The translations under genes were made by a program, and so were the position numbers. A DNA stretch of 64,000 nucleotides from Lineus longissimus (Eukaryota > Nemertea > Pilidiophora > Heteronemertea > Lineidae), in the NCBI RefSeq assembly GCF_910592395.1, contig NC_088318.1, positions 12,336,349-12,400,348 on the forward strand. The letters are read 5' to 3'. Of this stretch, positions 1-11,600 are shown piece after piece (position 1 is the stretch's first letter; every line of letters begins with the position of its first letter). Below the pieces are notes generated by a model. The model ran no database searches. It saw only the letters and a program-made list of their open reading frames with translations, and was not told the DNA's origin.

Positions 1-3000
1 CTTTCATACTTTATGTAGCTATTGTATGTTTGGTGAAGTTGTTTGACATTCAACATTTGGTGCAATTTGTTTGGTTCATGGTATAGCCACTTGGGGGCAT
101 TATGCAAAAACACAAAGAATGTAATAACTGCCCTAGTACTTGTTGCAGCATGCTTAAATGGAGTGGGAGATGTGTATAGTAATGCTGTACAACTACAAGA
201 GATGTCTGTCAGATGCAAATAAAATCCCTGCACGGGTGGACCGTAGCCCATAATAGACTTGCACTTCTAAAGAGCAACTGGCTATGTGTCATTGATTTTA
301 GCCAAGTCAACTGATACTCATATTTATAAGTTGAGATGTACCTGTCTGTTCTCAAAAGCTTAGAAAGTCTAAATCATTTTTTATGTGGCATGAAGACTGT
401 CACTGCTTCTCTTAGATGCTTTTCAGGGAATAATCTGGAAACTCTACAACAGCTGCATAGGGGCAAAAGGAGGTTGTGGGATAAAAGCTTGCCTTCTGAC
501 ATGTCTGACTATGAAATGGTTTTTAGTACAAGTGAAGGCACATTTAATATTGGCATTTGCTTTTAGACATGTTAGAGAGTGGTTAGTTATAAATTTATCC
601 AAACTTTCGAAATTATTTGTTTCTGCCTTGCCCTAACCATGCCATTGTTTCGAACATGTCCAACAATGGCTGATATGAATAAAATCTAGCAAATGCTTTT
701 ACTTCAATTGTGTACAGAAAGGCCCAGTGTAAATGAACATGGAGTTTTAGATAAAAGCATTTGCTCGTCTTTATTCATATCACCCAATGACAAAAATGCA
801 ATATGTTGCAATTTCTCGAAGGTACTGCTGATGGCAGTTTTACGTTTGGAAAGGAACACTGGAAAGAAGTTATCGGTATGGCTTTTAGTTAATGCATCTT
901 TTCATTTCTTTGATGAATTATTTTGTATCTTTTTGCAAAAAACCCAAAGCCTTAAATCATATTTTGTCTCTTTTGTCATTTAGCAGAGGTTGCAGTTTTG
1001 ATTCGTGTGGTATTCTTTGTTTTTTCAACAAAAGCTTGCATCGGAAGCATTTAGCTTCAAATGTTGACACCAACAACTTTCAATTGTTCAGCTAAATACA
1101 TTGTATAAACTGCTGAAATAGTTTGTTTTTCAGTGAAAGTTAATGGCTAACATGGCTATGGGCCTTCTCAGTTCGGTAATCCGTTTTTCTTGGAGCAATG
1201 TCACTTGGTTGTATTTTGCCATTTCTAAACTTGTCTCAATGCTTGTTGTCTACTTAAAAATGTAGAAAAGAACTAAATTAACCGAAAACGTCAAGTTACT
1301 TTGTCAAAACTGACGCTACTGATCTTTGAGAGATGAAAGGCACCACAGTTGTTTATATCTTATTCTGATGCCGGCAATGTTTAAAAAAAAAGGTTTTGTA
1401 CATTGGATATGACTTTTAGTCTTATCAGGCCAGATAGAAAAAGGAAGTGATAAGTTGGCAAGAAAAGGCCATATGGGCAAGAAAGCTGTTGGACTTTTTG
1501 GAGAAAGAAGTATTGTTTATGGTACCATTGGCATGAATTGTGTCTGATATTTCCCTCAATATTTGTCACCAAGAGGATGGGGAGATGACAGGGAATGTCT
1601 ATACAGCAGGATGAGGCACCTTTTGTCGATGTTGGTGAAAAGGTCACTTGTCTGTTCTAGGGATGCCATCTCACGAGGTGACATGTGATTCCAGTTCCAC
1701 TTCTGTCTTGTGACCAGCATCTCCATGATATCTAGTTTGAATAAAGGATCAGAATGGGTCTTAGATTGGTGAATCTAGAGTATTGATACAGCAGAAAGTG
1801 AGTCTTGATAAAGATAATTTTGTCTGCCTTTCTGACTCTCAATCGTGGGTGGAAAAAACCATCCCAATGACCACAGGGTACAGGGACTTATTTTTCCACA
1901 TTCACAGTCACTGTTAACCAGGACTTCTAAATTCTGTTTTTTTCAATATGCCTGAAAAGGTCTGTGCATTGTCTGTGATCTGATCCGTTGAAAGGTTGGC
2001 AATGACTTCAATATTTATTCATTGGGCAAAAAACGTGCCTTTGGAAAGTAGACATTATATATGCCTTATTTCCCGGGTAATCAAAGAAGAAAAACTTAAA
2101 CTGGCACCCGTAAGGGCAGACAGCGACATATTTTTCTCAGCAACAAGGGCATTGACAACATGTACCAGTCATCAATCATTGCACCGCCAGAAGTATTGAA
2201 AACATTCATTGTGCCTTTGGAAAGAAAGTTTTGTTGTAGCCCTTTACTTTCCTCGCTACTCAAGGCAAAAAAAGAAAACGCAACAACCTAAATGGAGGAA
2301 AGGGACTTATTTTTCACTTCCAATCATCATAAATTTATGTTCTTTTCTGATATCGCAGCTAGCCAGCTGGGCTATTTTTCTTCATAGTCATGTATGAAAA
2401 GACGTAGGCTGTTGACCATGACATACGACCACTGATGATATCCACAAGACTCGTTTCTTCAGCAATGGTCAAACCATTGTTTCGAGTGACCCTTTGATAT
2501 TAAGGGTCCGAACGATCATTTTTGTCCAGAGAGAAAGTGCAATGGGTACTTTCAGTCGTACTTCTGATAGCATTACTGCTATTTAACGTGTCTGCTTACT
2601 ACATGATTAGCTGCGCCTGACGATAGCCGTCATTATTCTCATCATCCACACGATAAAGTGGATTTTATGTCTTTACTACATGTCTGTGCATTTATATTCT
2701 CGCTGGGAATCTTGTAGGTTCGGTTTGGTAGTCAATGACATGAAGGAAAGACTATTTCACCGATGGTACACTATCATTTGCAGAGTTTTTTTTTTCTTCT
2801 TCACGTACAGGTCTGGTGCTCCAAAGTCCGTGGTGGTCACTAGTCGCAACGACTGATGGGGACAAGCATTTTTGCCAATACCTTTTGCCAAAAAATGGCT
2901 TGTCTACATTTTGCTTCAAAGGACATGGCTTGTTCCTTTGGTACATCAGTAAATGATGACTTTTAGGAAAACATTGTCTGGATAGATGACAGATGGCAGA

Positions 3001-5269
3001 GGGGCCAACACCCGAACAAACGTCTTCTTATTCTAGTTACCAATCATTTCTTAAAGGCTACAGTGTAAACTCTCCATCCGTTTTCAGCAAACAAAAGAGC
3101 AACAAATGGTGACATCACCTTGCGCTTGTAAATATTTCTCATTGCCAACCATACAAACAATCCGTTGTGCTCAAAGCCCCCTTTTTTTCATCGCCCTTCC
3201 GAAGGTGCTGAAATTGTCATTGGTTAGCGAGTACCATTTGTAGTTTCACAATGGGCATTTTTATTGACGCCACAGAGTTATTTTTTCCAACACGACCAGG
3301 GTAATCTTGGCGTGATTATTTTTTCTCAAAGCTCAGGCCAACAATGTAACATCATATTGACTACCAAATACAATGATGTTACGTGAAAAAAAAACGACAA
3401 AAAACTTGATCCAGGATAAAAATTACTTATGATGCTTGTGTGCTCAGGCTTGCTAGAGGTATACGGCGGAGTCCATGGTCAGTTGACTTCAGTGACCAGT
3501 GCATTGGTATGTGTATTCCTACACAAAATGTATGGCAAAAAGGCAAAGTGAGGGTGAAACCTGGGATGACTTGTTATTGTATCTATTTCAGGGTTTATTT
3601 GCCAAATCAACCTGTACATTGTTGCACAGATGCCTGTTCAGATGTACACTTACTTCGATGTATCCACACTGAAACTGATTTCAGGGTTACGTCTTGGTGT
3701 CCTTTGCAAAAAATGTCACAAAGCGTCAGAAAGAATTTGCACTGAATGGTGGAAGTGTTTCAGCTCCGTTCCGCAACATCCTAAGGGTTTTCCTTACACA
3801 TTGTTGGATTTTTTCTCGGTGATGCCATAAGGATGGCGCAACACAAAACCATGGAGTGATACCTTAAAGTGAGCGAGAGATACTTTAAGGTAAATGGAGA
3901 TACCGGAGAAGGCTGTCACAGCCGTCCATTATAGCAGACCCATTTGATAAAGTTTTTTTATAAAAAAAGTATGAGTCCTCTCTGGGGATTCTATTATTTT
4001 CTTACTTAATTTATATAATAAAAACATCAAGGGTTGAGAAATTCCTTTTGTTAATAAACCTACATGTTGTGTGTTGATGCTGGCCAAGTTTGTCGTGGAA
4101 TGAAGGTTCAAAAGACCCTTAAAGCTAATCCTGCTACTAAAAAAATGCTCATCCCACCTTATATAGGAGAAAGACTCCCTGGAGAATGACGCTTCCAAGT
4201 GTAGAGAGAATACTGAAGAAAAACGAATGAAAGCATAAACAAGTTTCGTAAGTTTGAATAATGCAATTATTGAAAAATCTTGAGACGTGTAAAGTACATT
4301 GACTGAGTCAGTTGGCGAATTGGCGTTGAAATTAATCACAATTAACTGTATCGGGTACTCGAGACATGAACCGCCATTGAAATAAGTCAACAACATATAA
4401 AAGTATTTATCAACCATAAATTATATATACATCAAACATGACCATCAAAATATGACTTAACGCGATTAAAACTGTCTGCGGCTAGGTACAGCAATCCCTA
4501 GTGTGTGGTTCGTTTTTCCCTAATGATATTATAACCTACTTTAACGATGGTTATTTGCTGGTTGGATCAGCTGAATTGAAATTGTAATGAAATATGTATT
4601 GAGCGAAGTCTAGCCGTATTGCTAATGAGGAATTATACTGGGTGTTTCAAAATTTAATGGACACTTCTGACCCCTGATATTTTTAAAATGTGAAGACAAA
4701 AACAACCATATTTTTGCCCTGAAAACATGATTGCATGACTCAATTGTAGATTAGCTCATCATGTTCATGTACCTTTTTGCATTTTTGCTGGGTCGCCTCG
4801 GACAAGAACTCACATCTATAAAGTAAGCTGTTGAACTAAGCTGTCTACACAAAAAAGTAGGATTTAAACTGGCTGCATCAAATTTCTGGAGATGTTAAAG
4901 CTCAAAAGTGTCCAACAGATTTTAAATCACTTTGTAGTCTCCTATGGCTTGGCCCATCTGTACTGGCTGGTCATGATTGGTAATGTCACGATTTGAATGA
5001 AGAATTCATGACAGAGTTGCCTGGTGGCAGGGTTAGAGTGGCGATGGTGTATACAACAGCTTAGGTTGCTGAGCTGTTAATATGACGTGATCAGACTTGA
5101 AACAATAAGTTAAAGGGGCTCTAGGCCCTTATACAGGGAGCCCGGTAGGTGGTCTCTAGGTTAAAGATTAGGTCTGATTTGGCTTGCTTATGATAAAAGA
5201 ATTGCCCATACTTTAAACCTCCAGAGTTTCACGCCTTTTAACGCTTTTAAATGAGGCAAAGTTGATTTT
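1..5269. other. Non-coding flank with no recognised gene
   Basis: Apart from the MITE at 664-789 I see no gene here. Frames are short, and the longest (162 codons, minus strand, 3929-4417) is AT-rich with no domain. At about 1380-3840 there are echoes such as GTGCCTTTGGAAAG (2036, 2212) and GGGACTTATTTTTC (1887, 2303), suggesting an old unclassified repeat. Confidence 0.5.
664..789. mobile_element. Hairpin MITE, family A, copy 1
   Basis: About 125 bp with inverted arms of roughly 35 bp: TGATATGAATAAAATCTAGC...GCTTTTA on the left and its near-complement (TAAAAGC...TATTCATATCA) on the right. The central 45-50 bp (starting CTTCAATTGTGTACAG) matches copy 2 at 57317-57441, about 56.7 kb away. No coding capacity. 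Confidence 0.8.
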
Positions 5270-5326
5270 TTTAGCTCAGCTGAAAAGCTGAGCTATTCAT
5301 ATGAGTAAATGGTAGAATGAGTGTCC

Positions 5327-5327
<1 letters not shown>

Positions 5328-5365
<38 letters not shown>
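5328..5365. repeat. (TGTC)n microsatellite
   Basis: About nine to ten uninterrupted TGTC/CTGT units lie just inside the left end of the Helitron-like candidate. The minus-strand frame across it reads as a DRQT repeat and is not a gene. Confidence 0.95.
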
Positions 5366-5689
5366 CGTTAAACAGGCACGTTTCAAAACTATGGCGGATA
5401 GGCGATAGATTTTCCCTCTGAGGCGTTGAGACCCTTCAGGACTCCTGAATAGACCAAATGTGGGTCCGGCAGGATGAGCGGTTTGGCCACTAGGTGGCAC
5501 CGAGCAAAATTTTCCAAAAACTTTTCCAGCAGCTGATTTCTCAGTTGGGGATCATGAATCAAATCTAATTTTATAGAGCAAAGCTTTCTCTTTCATTATC
5601 AATAGGCGTGGTTCATGAATTTCTCACCAGGTGGTGTTACTGGCGCAATTTAGTGAGCACCCCCCAAGAAGAGCATTTTAAATTTCGCG

Positions 5690-5765
5690 CGAGTTATCCC
5701 ACGTCCAATCACACGTGCAGCGAACGTCACGTCTCGAGTCTGCGCAGTTCAGACGTAAGGAGACC
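5690..5765 (+). promoter_or_regulatory. Candidate CpG-rich promoter/5' UTR of the small two-exon gene
   Basis: Within about 75 bp before the ATG at 5766 there are GTCCAATCA (CCAAT-like), CACGTG (E-box), ACGTCACG (CRE-like) and CTGCGCAG. CpG density is much higher than in the surrounding AT-rich DNA. No TATA box is evident. This matches a CpG-type metazoan promoter, but the motifs are short and unverified. Confidence 0.35.
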
Positions 5766-6551
5766 ATGCTATGGAATAGATCGCGTTCTGTCAATTCAGA
5801 GGTAAGTTCTCATTAAATTCACAATTTCATAGGCGATAATATTTGGCTTCTTGTGTTATTGCATGTTGATGACATTAGGGAAGGCTTGGATTGTTTAATT
5901 GGATGTGATTAATTTGAAATAGTTCGTCGACGATCGTTGAAAAACGATCTGCGAAATGCAGCTTGGTTGGTCTGAGAAACGATGTCAAAGTCCGGCTTTA
6001 AATCATGGATTTCTCAACAAATAACTCTTGTCACATAGCAGAACTAATGTGAATAAACAAGACAATAATAAACATCGTTCTGATATCATCGGGTAAGGTT
6101 GCCAATGTACATAAACAGTGTAATTGAGGATCGACTCCAGCGATTTGAAATGTCAACAAACAATAAATGCGATAGCGGATACACACTGACACTTGCACAC
6201 TGTACATAGCACAATGCTTCAAACGGGGCCGATTCATCACTCTTATCACAATGTATTCCCAATCATATCAATGAACTTCCTTGATCATTCGGCCCTAGGC
6301 CTAGCGCCTTATCAGTTGTTGTTGGCCTTGTATTTGATATAAAACTTGGCTAGCTTACCTATTCTATCAAAATTAAAATGTTATCTCCTCATCATGTTTT
6401 GCAGGACAGGAATGATCTGCAGCTGCATTTGAACATATTTGGTGACCACATCTCAAAGATGACCAAGAGAGAGGATCGAGCTATGACTTTGCACATCCCA
6501 TCGACTTCGGTGTTCACCAGTGCAATCATCAGAAGAGCCAGGCAATTCTAG
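5766..6551 (+). CDS. Candidate small two-exon gene, 60-aa protein of unknown family
   Basis: The proposed exon 1 runs 5766-5801 (ATG in good context, ACCATGC) and ends at a near-consensus donor CAGAG/GTAAGT. The proposed exon 2 begins at 6405 after TTTTGCAG and stops at TAG 6549-6551. Joining them keeps the frame: 12 codons plus 48 codons, 60 residues. The first residues are MLWNRSRSVNSE and the C-terminus ends IIRRARQF. The product is basic and hydrophilic, with no signal peptide or membrane segment. An AATAAA at 6596-6601 follows the stop. I do not recognise the family. It could be a real small gene, a gene fragment captured by the surrounding Helitron-like repeat, or a non-coding RNA with a chance frame. 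Frame maintenance over only 60 codons is modest evidence. Confidence 0.4.
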
Positions 6552-6595
6552 TATTCAAGTATTTCATTCTGTAATACTTACCTCAAAATTTACTA

Positions 6596-6601
6596 AATAA
6601 A
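6596..6601 (+). terminator. Polyadenylation signal AATAAA after the candidate small gene
   Basis: AATAAA lies 45 bp after the TAG of the 60-aa frame, with a GT-rich stretch (TGTGGCAGTTGG) just downstream. Confidence 0.4.
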
Positions 6602-6743
6602 GAAAACCGCATGTGGCAGTTGGCTAAAAAAATCAAGTCTATCTGTTTAAAGTTTTTACTTGCTATCATTATTATCAACATTTCAATGGTGGCATTCTGC
6701 TAAGGTTTGTTAAGAGTTTCACTTGACTTAGGTGTACACTAGT

Positions 6744-6812
6744 AAAATATTAGCAACATTTTACCAACATTTTACCAACATTTTACCAACATTTTACCAA
6801 CATTTTACCAAC
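6744..6812. repeat. 11-bp tandem repeat in the left arm of the Harbinger-like element
   Basis: About six tandem CAACATTTTAC units extend the left inverted repeat. Related CAACATTTTTAC/TTGCAAC sequence recurs at 7897-8040 near the right end in the complementary arrangement. Confidence 0.85.
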
Positions 6813-6963
6813 ATTTTTACAACAATTTTGCAACAAGCCCTTCAAGGCCCTGTGTTCACTAGCAACAAAATTGCAACAAATTAGCAACATTTTTACAACA
6901 TGTTGGTAAATTGTTGCAAACTTTTTAGTGGGAACAAAGGGAAATAGGTATTTTGGAGGGAAA

Positions 6964-7092
6964 ATGGATGATTCCAAGGAGAGAAGATGTGTTTTGAGTG
7001 CTTCTGCAGCAATTTTAGCTGTCATTGTTGAGAGACGGAAGAGGCGGCGAAATAACCAAAGAGAATATGGACCAGGCCCTGGATCAAAATGA
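6964..7092 (+). pseudogene. Remnant resembling the Arg-rich N-terminus of a HARBI1-like transposase
   Basis: A 42-codon frame starts at ATG 6964, has a short Ala/Ile/Val-rich segment and then ERRKRRRNNQREYGPGPG, and stops at TGA 7090-7092. Harbinger transposases of invertebrates often start with a short hydrophobic segment and an Arg cluster before the conserved Trp region. The frame ends before any catalytic DDE residues, 33 bp before the nested insertion. Identification is by style and context, not by a diagnostic motif. Confidence 0.35.
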
Positions 7093-7125
7093 GGGTGGAT
7101 GATGGGGCATACCACTGCCTGTTAA

Positions 7126-7722
7126 GGCCGCGTATCCATAGGGTATGCCCTTGTGTAGTGTGGCGTTATGGCGTAACAGCCTTGTGACCTGGCACTATGC
7201 CCTGCGTCTCCATTGGATATTCCTTTTTGGTCATGTAGGCCTTTGTAGTCCTCATTTCGCAGCGGTCAATCGCGTTTATCCGCACGCTGTCATTATTTCA
7301 GAAGACAATTTCTTATGAATATTGAAAATGAAAATACAAGTAACTTGTATTTTCACTTGCAACATCAAATTGACATGTACATGTATATAAAACTTGACTT
7401 TTAAGCAACAAATTACAGGTTCGTGCTTGTTATGATAATCATCAGTTTCGGGGTCCCAGAGTAGATCCCGTTGATGAACCTCTTGAATTAATTTCGCCTC
7501 AGACATTGCTTCCGTGTTGTTCACTCGCAAAAGAATGGACATGTTCAATCCCAATATGGGCCTATATTCCCAATCCACAGTGCATATATGCCCGCAATGT
7601 GACACGGCATAACCTATGGGAACGATCAATAACACCAACGAAGGTTCATTGTCCGTGTGGCGCGCCAGGCGGTAAAAAGGGAATGTTGTGCAGGGCACGG
7701 AACAGCCTATGGATACGCAGCC
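7126..7722. mobile_element. Nested PIF/Harbinger-like element, 597 bp, with TAA target duplication
   Basis: The ends are GGCCGCGTATCCATAGG (7126-7142) and its complement with one mismatch (7706-7722). They are flanked by identical TAA triplets at 7123-7125 and 7723-7725. Perfect 3-bp duplications with TWA composition fit Harbinger insertion. It carries a degenerate MADF-domain fragment on the minus strand and lies within the larger element at 6731-8070, so it inserted later. Confidence 0.75.
7426..7506 (-). pseudogene. MADF-domain fragment (Harbinger accessory DNA-binding protein remnant)
   Basis: On the minus strand, residues 84-110 of a 159-codon frame read SEAKLIQEVHQRDLLWD, then PETDDYHNK. 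This matches the start of the MADF (Adf-1 type) fold: an acidic lead, KLI, x(4-8), LLWD and a D-Y pair. Harbinger elements usually encode a Myb/SANT- or MADF-like partner of the transposase. The fragment has no further MADF helices downstream and is a relic. Confidence 0.55.
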
Positions 7723-8398
7723 TAAAGGAGTTGCGGCTGACTGACAAGCCGTCATACAAAAACTTCTAGAAAAGGTTTCATCACCCTACGAAGCAAGACA
7801 CTCACTTGAGAGTTGCTATACCTGCTTCTTGTTCAAGTCACGTGAACTCCGGTAGATCACATGACGCAAATCCTATTTCTGATTGGCTGAAGAGTTTGCA
7901 ACATTTTTACAACATGCAACAAAGAATTGCATTGCATTTAATTTGCAACAATTTTACAACATGTTGTAAGACGCGTTTTGCTCTGTACACACTACGCAAC
8001 ATTTTTGCAACATTTGTTGCAACTGGAAATGTAAAAATGTTGCTAATATTTTACTAGTGTACACAGGCCTTTAGGCAATAATAGAGTTGGGTAGAGCATT
8101 TGGTTAATGTTACCCTTTTAGTTAGGGAAACTGGTGCCTTCTGCATTAGGTGGACCCCACTTACTCATCTGTCAGACCGGCCTCACACGTCGGCAGTAGA
8201 GTTTAAGGTCCAGTCTGCGAGATTTACCCATTTCTACCCAGCCAAAAGCGGGTGATTGGGCTAGTCTCTCCATGTGATTCAATTCGCATGGATTCTTGTG
8301 CCCCGGTGCTGAAAGGATCCCTTCACAAGGGCAGACTACATCCGGTGGCACTGAAGTATGGAAGAAAGACAGAAGACGACCAATTTGCGAAAAGGATC

Positions 8399-8413
8399 AT
8401 CATCATCATCATG
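8399..8413. repeat. (ATC)n microsatellite
   Basis: Five uninterrupted ATC units inside the Helitron-like candidate. Confidence 0.85.
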
Positions 8414-8675
8414 GTAACAGCTGAGGATGAATCATGTTGCTGTGTGTAGAATTGATGGTCCAATATAGGTTAGGTTATCTGTTTGCGCACACATTGCAAG
8501 GGTGGAGCTTGCTTGAAGTAGATTGCGCCAGTCTACCGTAATTCACTGTTACACATCCAGAAGCTAATATCCTTAGGCTTTGAGTCCTTAGTTTAGTAGA
8601 GTTTGACGAGTTATGTAATATATACGAACAACGCAGCAACAACTCAGCTGAGCGCCAGGCCCTTGGGCCTCTTGT

Positions 8676-11600
8676 TTTCAAAATTACTGCTAAAGATTTT
8701 GTGGGCAATTTATTTCTTCTGTTTATCAGTTTCAGAAAAAAACATTGGAAAAACTTTTCCGAATGCCCTATATCAAGGTTAAGAAGGCAAAAAATGAATG
8801 CTGCTAATTAAGAAAAAAGTAATTGTGCCGCCCGGCTATGGATGTTCTTTAACATCTTATCCGCCCTTGGCCGTGATTATAAAGACATGAGGTTGTACCA
8901 AGACTAATTTCATTATATCTTTTCATAATCAGATTTGAAGAAATTGATTACTGGGGGGCTTCTGTGAGGCACCTTCCCTGTACGAGTTCAGTGGGATTGC
9001 ACCCGGGTGTCGACTATTTTAAACTTTTGCCCAGAATATGTCTGGTTATGCAATTATACGTCAGCATTTTTTCTTGCCTGGAGGGTTTTCCGTCGCAAAA
9101 AGATGCTAATACTTCTGCGGTTTTATGACCTTGAAAGGTGTGAAAGTTAATTTGCGTCAATTATCAAATATTCTGTGGTGTTTGATGAGGGATGGCATTT
9201 ATTTTTTCATCTAATAAAAAGTGTTTTTGGTTAAAACTGTCGCAAGTTTTTCTCTTGCAGAATTGAAAAAGTGTGACGCATTTTGGAAAAACCATCATTA
9301 CTCGATTTTGTAGACTTGGGGTGGTATACCGTACGTCACTTCAGTCTTGGTAAATCTTACCACTCGTGCTCAAACGTCAGCCATCTTGTCTCCAAGATCG
9401 ACTCCCATAATCCCTTTTGACAGCCGCCCATGATTGGTTGAGCCGAAGTTGATCGACATTTTCATTACTCCCTCAGTGGAACCTAAGTACATTTCGTTCG
9501 TACTATCGTAATTACATCAATCGGCTTTGGCCATTATTTCGACTAATGCAATGCGTTATATTGGCTTCGTCCGAGAAATAATAGTTTGAATGTCGTTTAT
9601 ATTTAAATGTTTTTGGATGACTCAATACCTGTGCTGGATAGGTGGAGAGTGTTCTAGTATACTCTATATTCACTAACCTAAGACCAGTTGATTTATCTAC
9701 TACAAAATTGAAACAAAGCTGGAATGTGATGTGTTGACTTTCAGAGAAACTTATAGTGACTCAAATCCATTTTCTTTCTGAACTCAACGTATTCAATGGC
9801 ACCAAGGACTGTGTGCGTGAATGTAGCTTATTTTGAATATTTAGATCAGTGCTTTCAAAATTTTAGATACCTCTAACCATTTAATCGATATAATGTATGG
9901 TAAAAACTACAAATTCTTTTCCAAGTTTGACTTTTGCGCACTTGTTTTTCAAATTTTATGATCCACCTCTGTTTGACATCTTATAAAACATGAAGGTGGC
10001 AGCTTATATCCGTTTCACAAATTGATCGTTAGAAAAAAACATGAATGAGAAACAACTCCATTTCTTTTTCATTGAGAAAGAAAATGTATCAAATCTAAAT
10101 TTTAAGATGATATTTTCAAAGCTATTCAAACTGATGTTTTCAAAGCTTTTGAAAAAATTTTCTATCATGAACATGATGAATGAGAAGATGTATGAAAATA
10201 ACAAGAAAGTGAATGAAAATTTTTTTAAAGACATTGATAAAAAAATCTGATTGTTGTTGTGTCTTTCTTTATGTTGCAAACGACACAGTGATTTTAATGC
10301 TAATTGCTCTGATTGGATAAAATAACATCTCCGAGTTTTGCTGATCTTATTAAAGTCAAATCAGTCCTTTCAACATATCTCAAGGCTCGTAAAATAACCT
10401 TGAAAAACGTCTTAAGAGTACAGCCTCTTGAATCAATACAAAAATTTCTCTGCGTCCGTTTCGGTTTAAGTTGGGAGAAAGGCTTGTTGTTCTTTGCACA
10501 GTAGTGTGTGTCGATTGCACTGCCGAATTGGGTCTTTTCGAATTGAAATCTCGTCTAATCCACGAATCACTTCAATTAGATTTTGTTACGGAGTTGTCCT
10601 TGACCAGATCGTCTCCGAGAAAACGAAGCATAAATTGGATAAAAATTCACGTGTACGAAAAACCCTGCTGGGAGGCTATACGCCGCGATGTGACGAGAAT
10701 TTTTTAGTAGATACACAAAAGTCAGATTGAGAAATGGCCGCCAGACAAACGTGAAAAAAATAATCGTCAGTGGGAGAGATTTCGTCGTATATGCCTTGTA
10801 ATTTTGATGGTCATTAATTCTGATTACGATACTGAGGTTGTTGTGTCATTTTCAAAAAGTACGTGGATTGGATTTCTTGGGGGTTTCGTGATACTTATGA
10901 TACGGATGTAGTTTTTTAATAACAGGGCTTTGTAAAAAAAGGTATTTTCAAATTTGGCTTGAGGGTCATGCGGTACTTTTTCAAAGGATTTTGTTGAATT
11001 GAATAGTCCATTCCTGATGTGAAAGATTTCAACTTGGAAAACTTATCTGGTGATGTTGTCAGTGCTGCTCTCTTTGACCCATGTATAGAACAACAAAGCT
11101 ATTCAGTAAAATCTATGATGTTCTGTGCAAACTACACCCACAATGCACTTTCGGGAGTAAAGCGGGCCAAATCGACCGACAAAGAAAGTGATGAGGCTGA
11201 TGGCGTATTCTGTCTTGACCTTTCAAGGTTTTGACATGTTATCAATACATTAAAAGGGATCATAAGGCCATGGGGTTCAGGATGGGCATTTCTATTGCAG
11301 TCAAGTTGTCATTCTCGGCATCATGGAAAATCACAAATACTTCCGACGAACTTTCGGAAATTCCCGAAAGTTTCCAGGATGAAGGTAAAGATGACGTCAA
11401 ATGTTGGCCTACGTGTCCTTTGTGAAGTCCCATTGTCTGTCGATTAGATATATCATGTCTGCCCGTCCCATTACATTGTCTAATTTCATGGTTTGTACCT
11501 CAGTTGGGAGTCGTTTGTTTTTAGAAAATTGATATGGACAAATATACTCCTATTGGATATAATACGTTTAATCAGAATTAATCAGAATTATGTCCATTTA

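Larger units (their letters stand above)
6731..8070 (+). mobile_element. PIF/Harbinger-like DNA transposon, non-autonomous (host of a nested element)
   Basis: The two ends share a 31-bp inverted repeat: TGTACACTAGTAAAATATTA and onward at 6733-6763, with its complement at 8038-8068. Both ends continue into CAACATTTTAC-type repeats. TTA is found at 6728-6730 and again at 8071-8073, consistent with the 3-bp target duplication of this superfamily, although the outermost bases of the two ends differ by a small indel. The interior keeps a short Arg-rich frame on the + strand. A second element is inserted at 7126-7722. Confidence 0.7.
5270..8675. mobile_element. Helitron-like repeat candidate (two hairpin-bearing ends)
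   Basis: The left boundary is a perfect hairpin TAGCTCAGC...GCTGAGCTA (5272-5295), followed by a TGTC microsatellite. The right boundary is CTCAGCTGAGC (8643-8653), then the hairpin AGGCCC-TT-GGGCCT (8657-8670) and CTTG. The ends share CTCAGCTGA. A hairpin just inside a short CTNG-like 3' end suggests a Helitron, but no Rep/helicase sequence is visible and boundaries were set by eye. The Harbinger-like elements at 6731-8070 would be later insertions. The two ends could belong to separate copies. Confidence 0.4.

Noticed and set aside
3929-4417. 162-codon minus-strand frame
   Set aside because: Longest frame outside ATXN1, but Phe/Leu/Ser/Ile-rich as expected of AT-rich DNA, with no domain, splice or promoter support.
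5297-5500. Minus-strand 67-codon frame with a DRQT repeat
   Set aside because: The repeat is the translated TGTC microsatellite.
5641-5680. CACCCCCCAAGAAGAGC, considered as a possible upstream ATXN1 exon encoding a PPKKR-like start
   Set aside because: The frames give no extended match to the vertebrate ataxin-1 N-terminus and no splice donor in a suitable phase.
11019-11234. 71-codon frame with protein-like composition
   Set aside because: Contains an acidic/basic KRAKSTDKESDEADG stretch, but I found no matching splice sites, promoter or family; kept only as a note.
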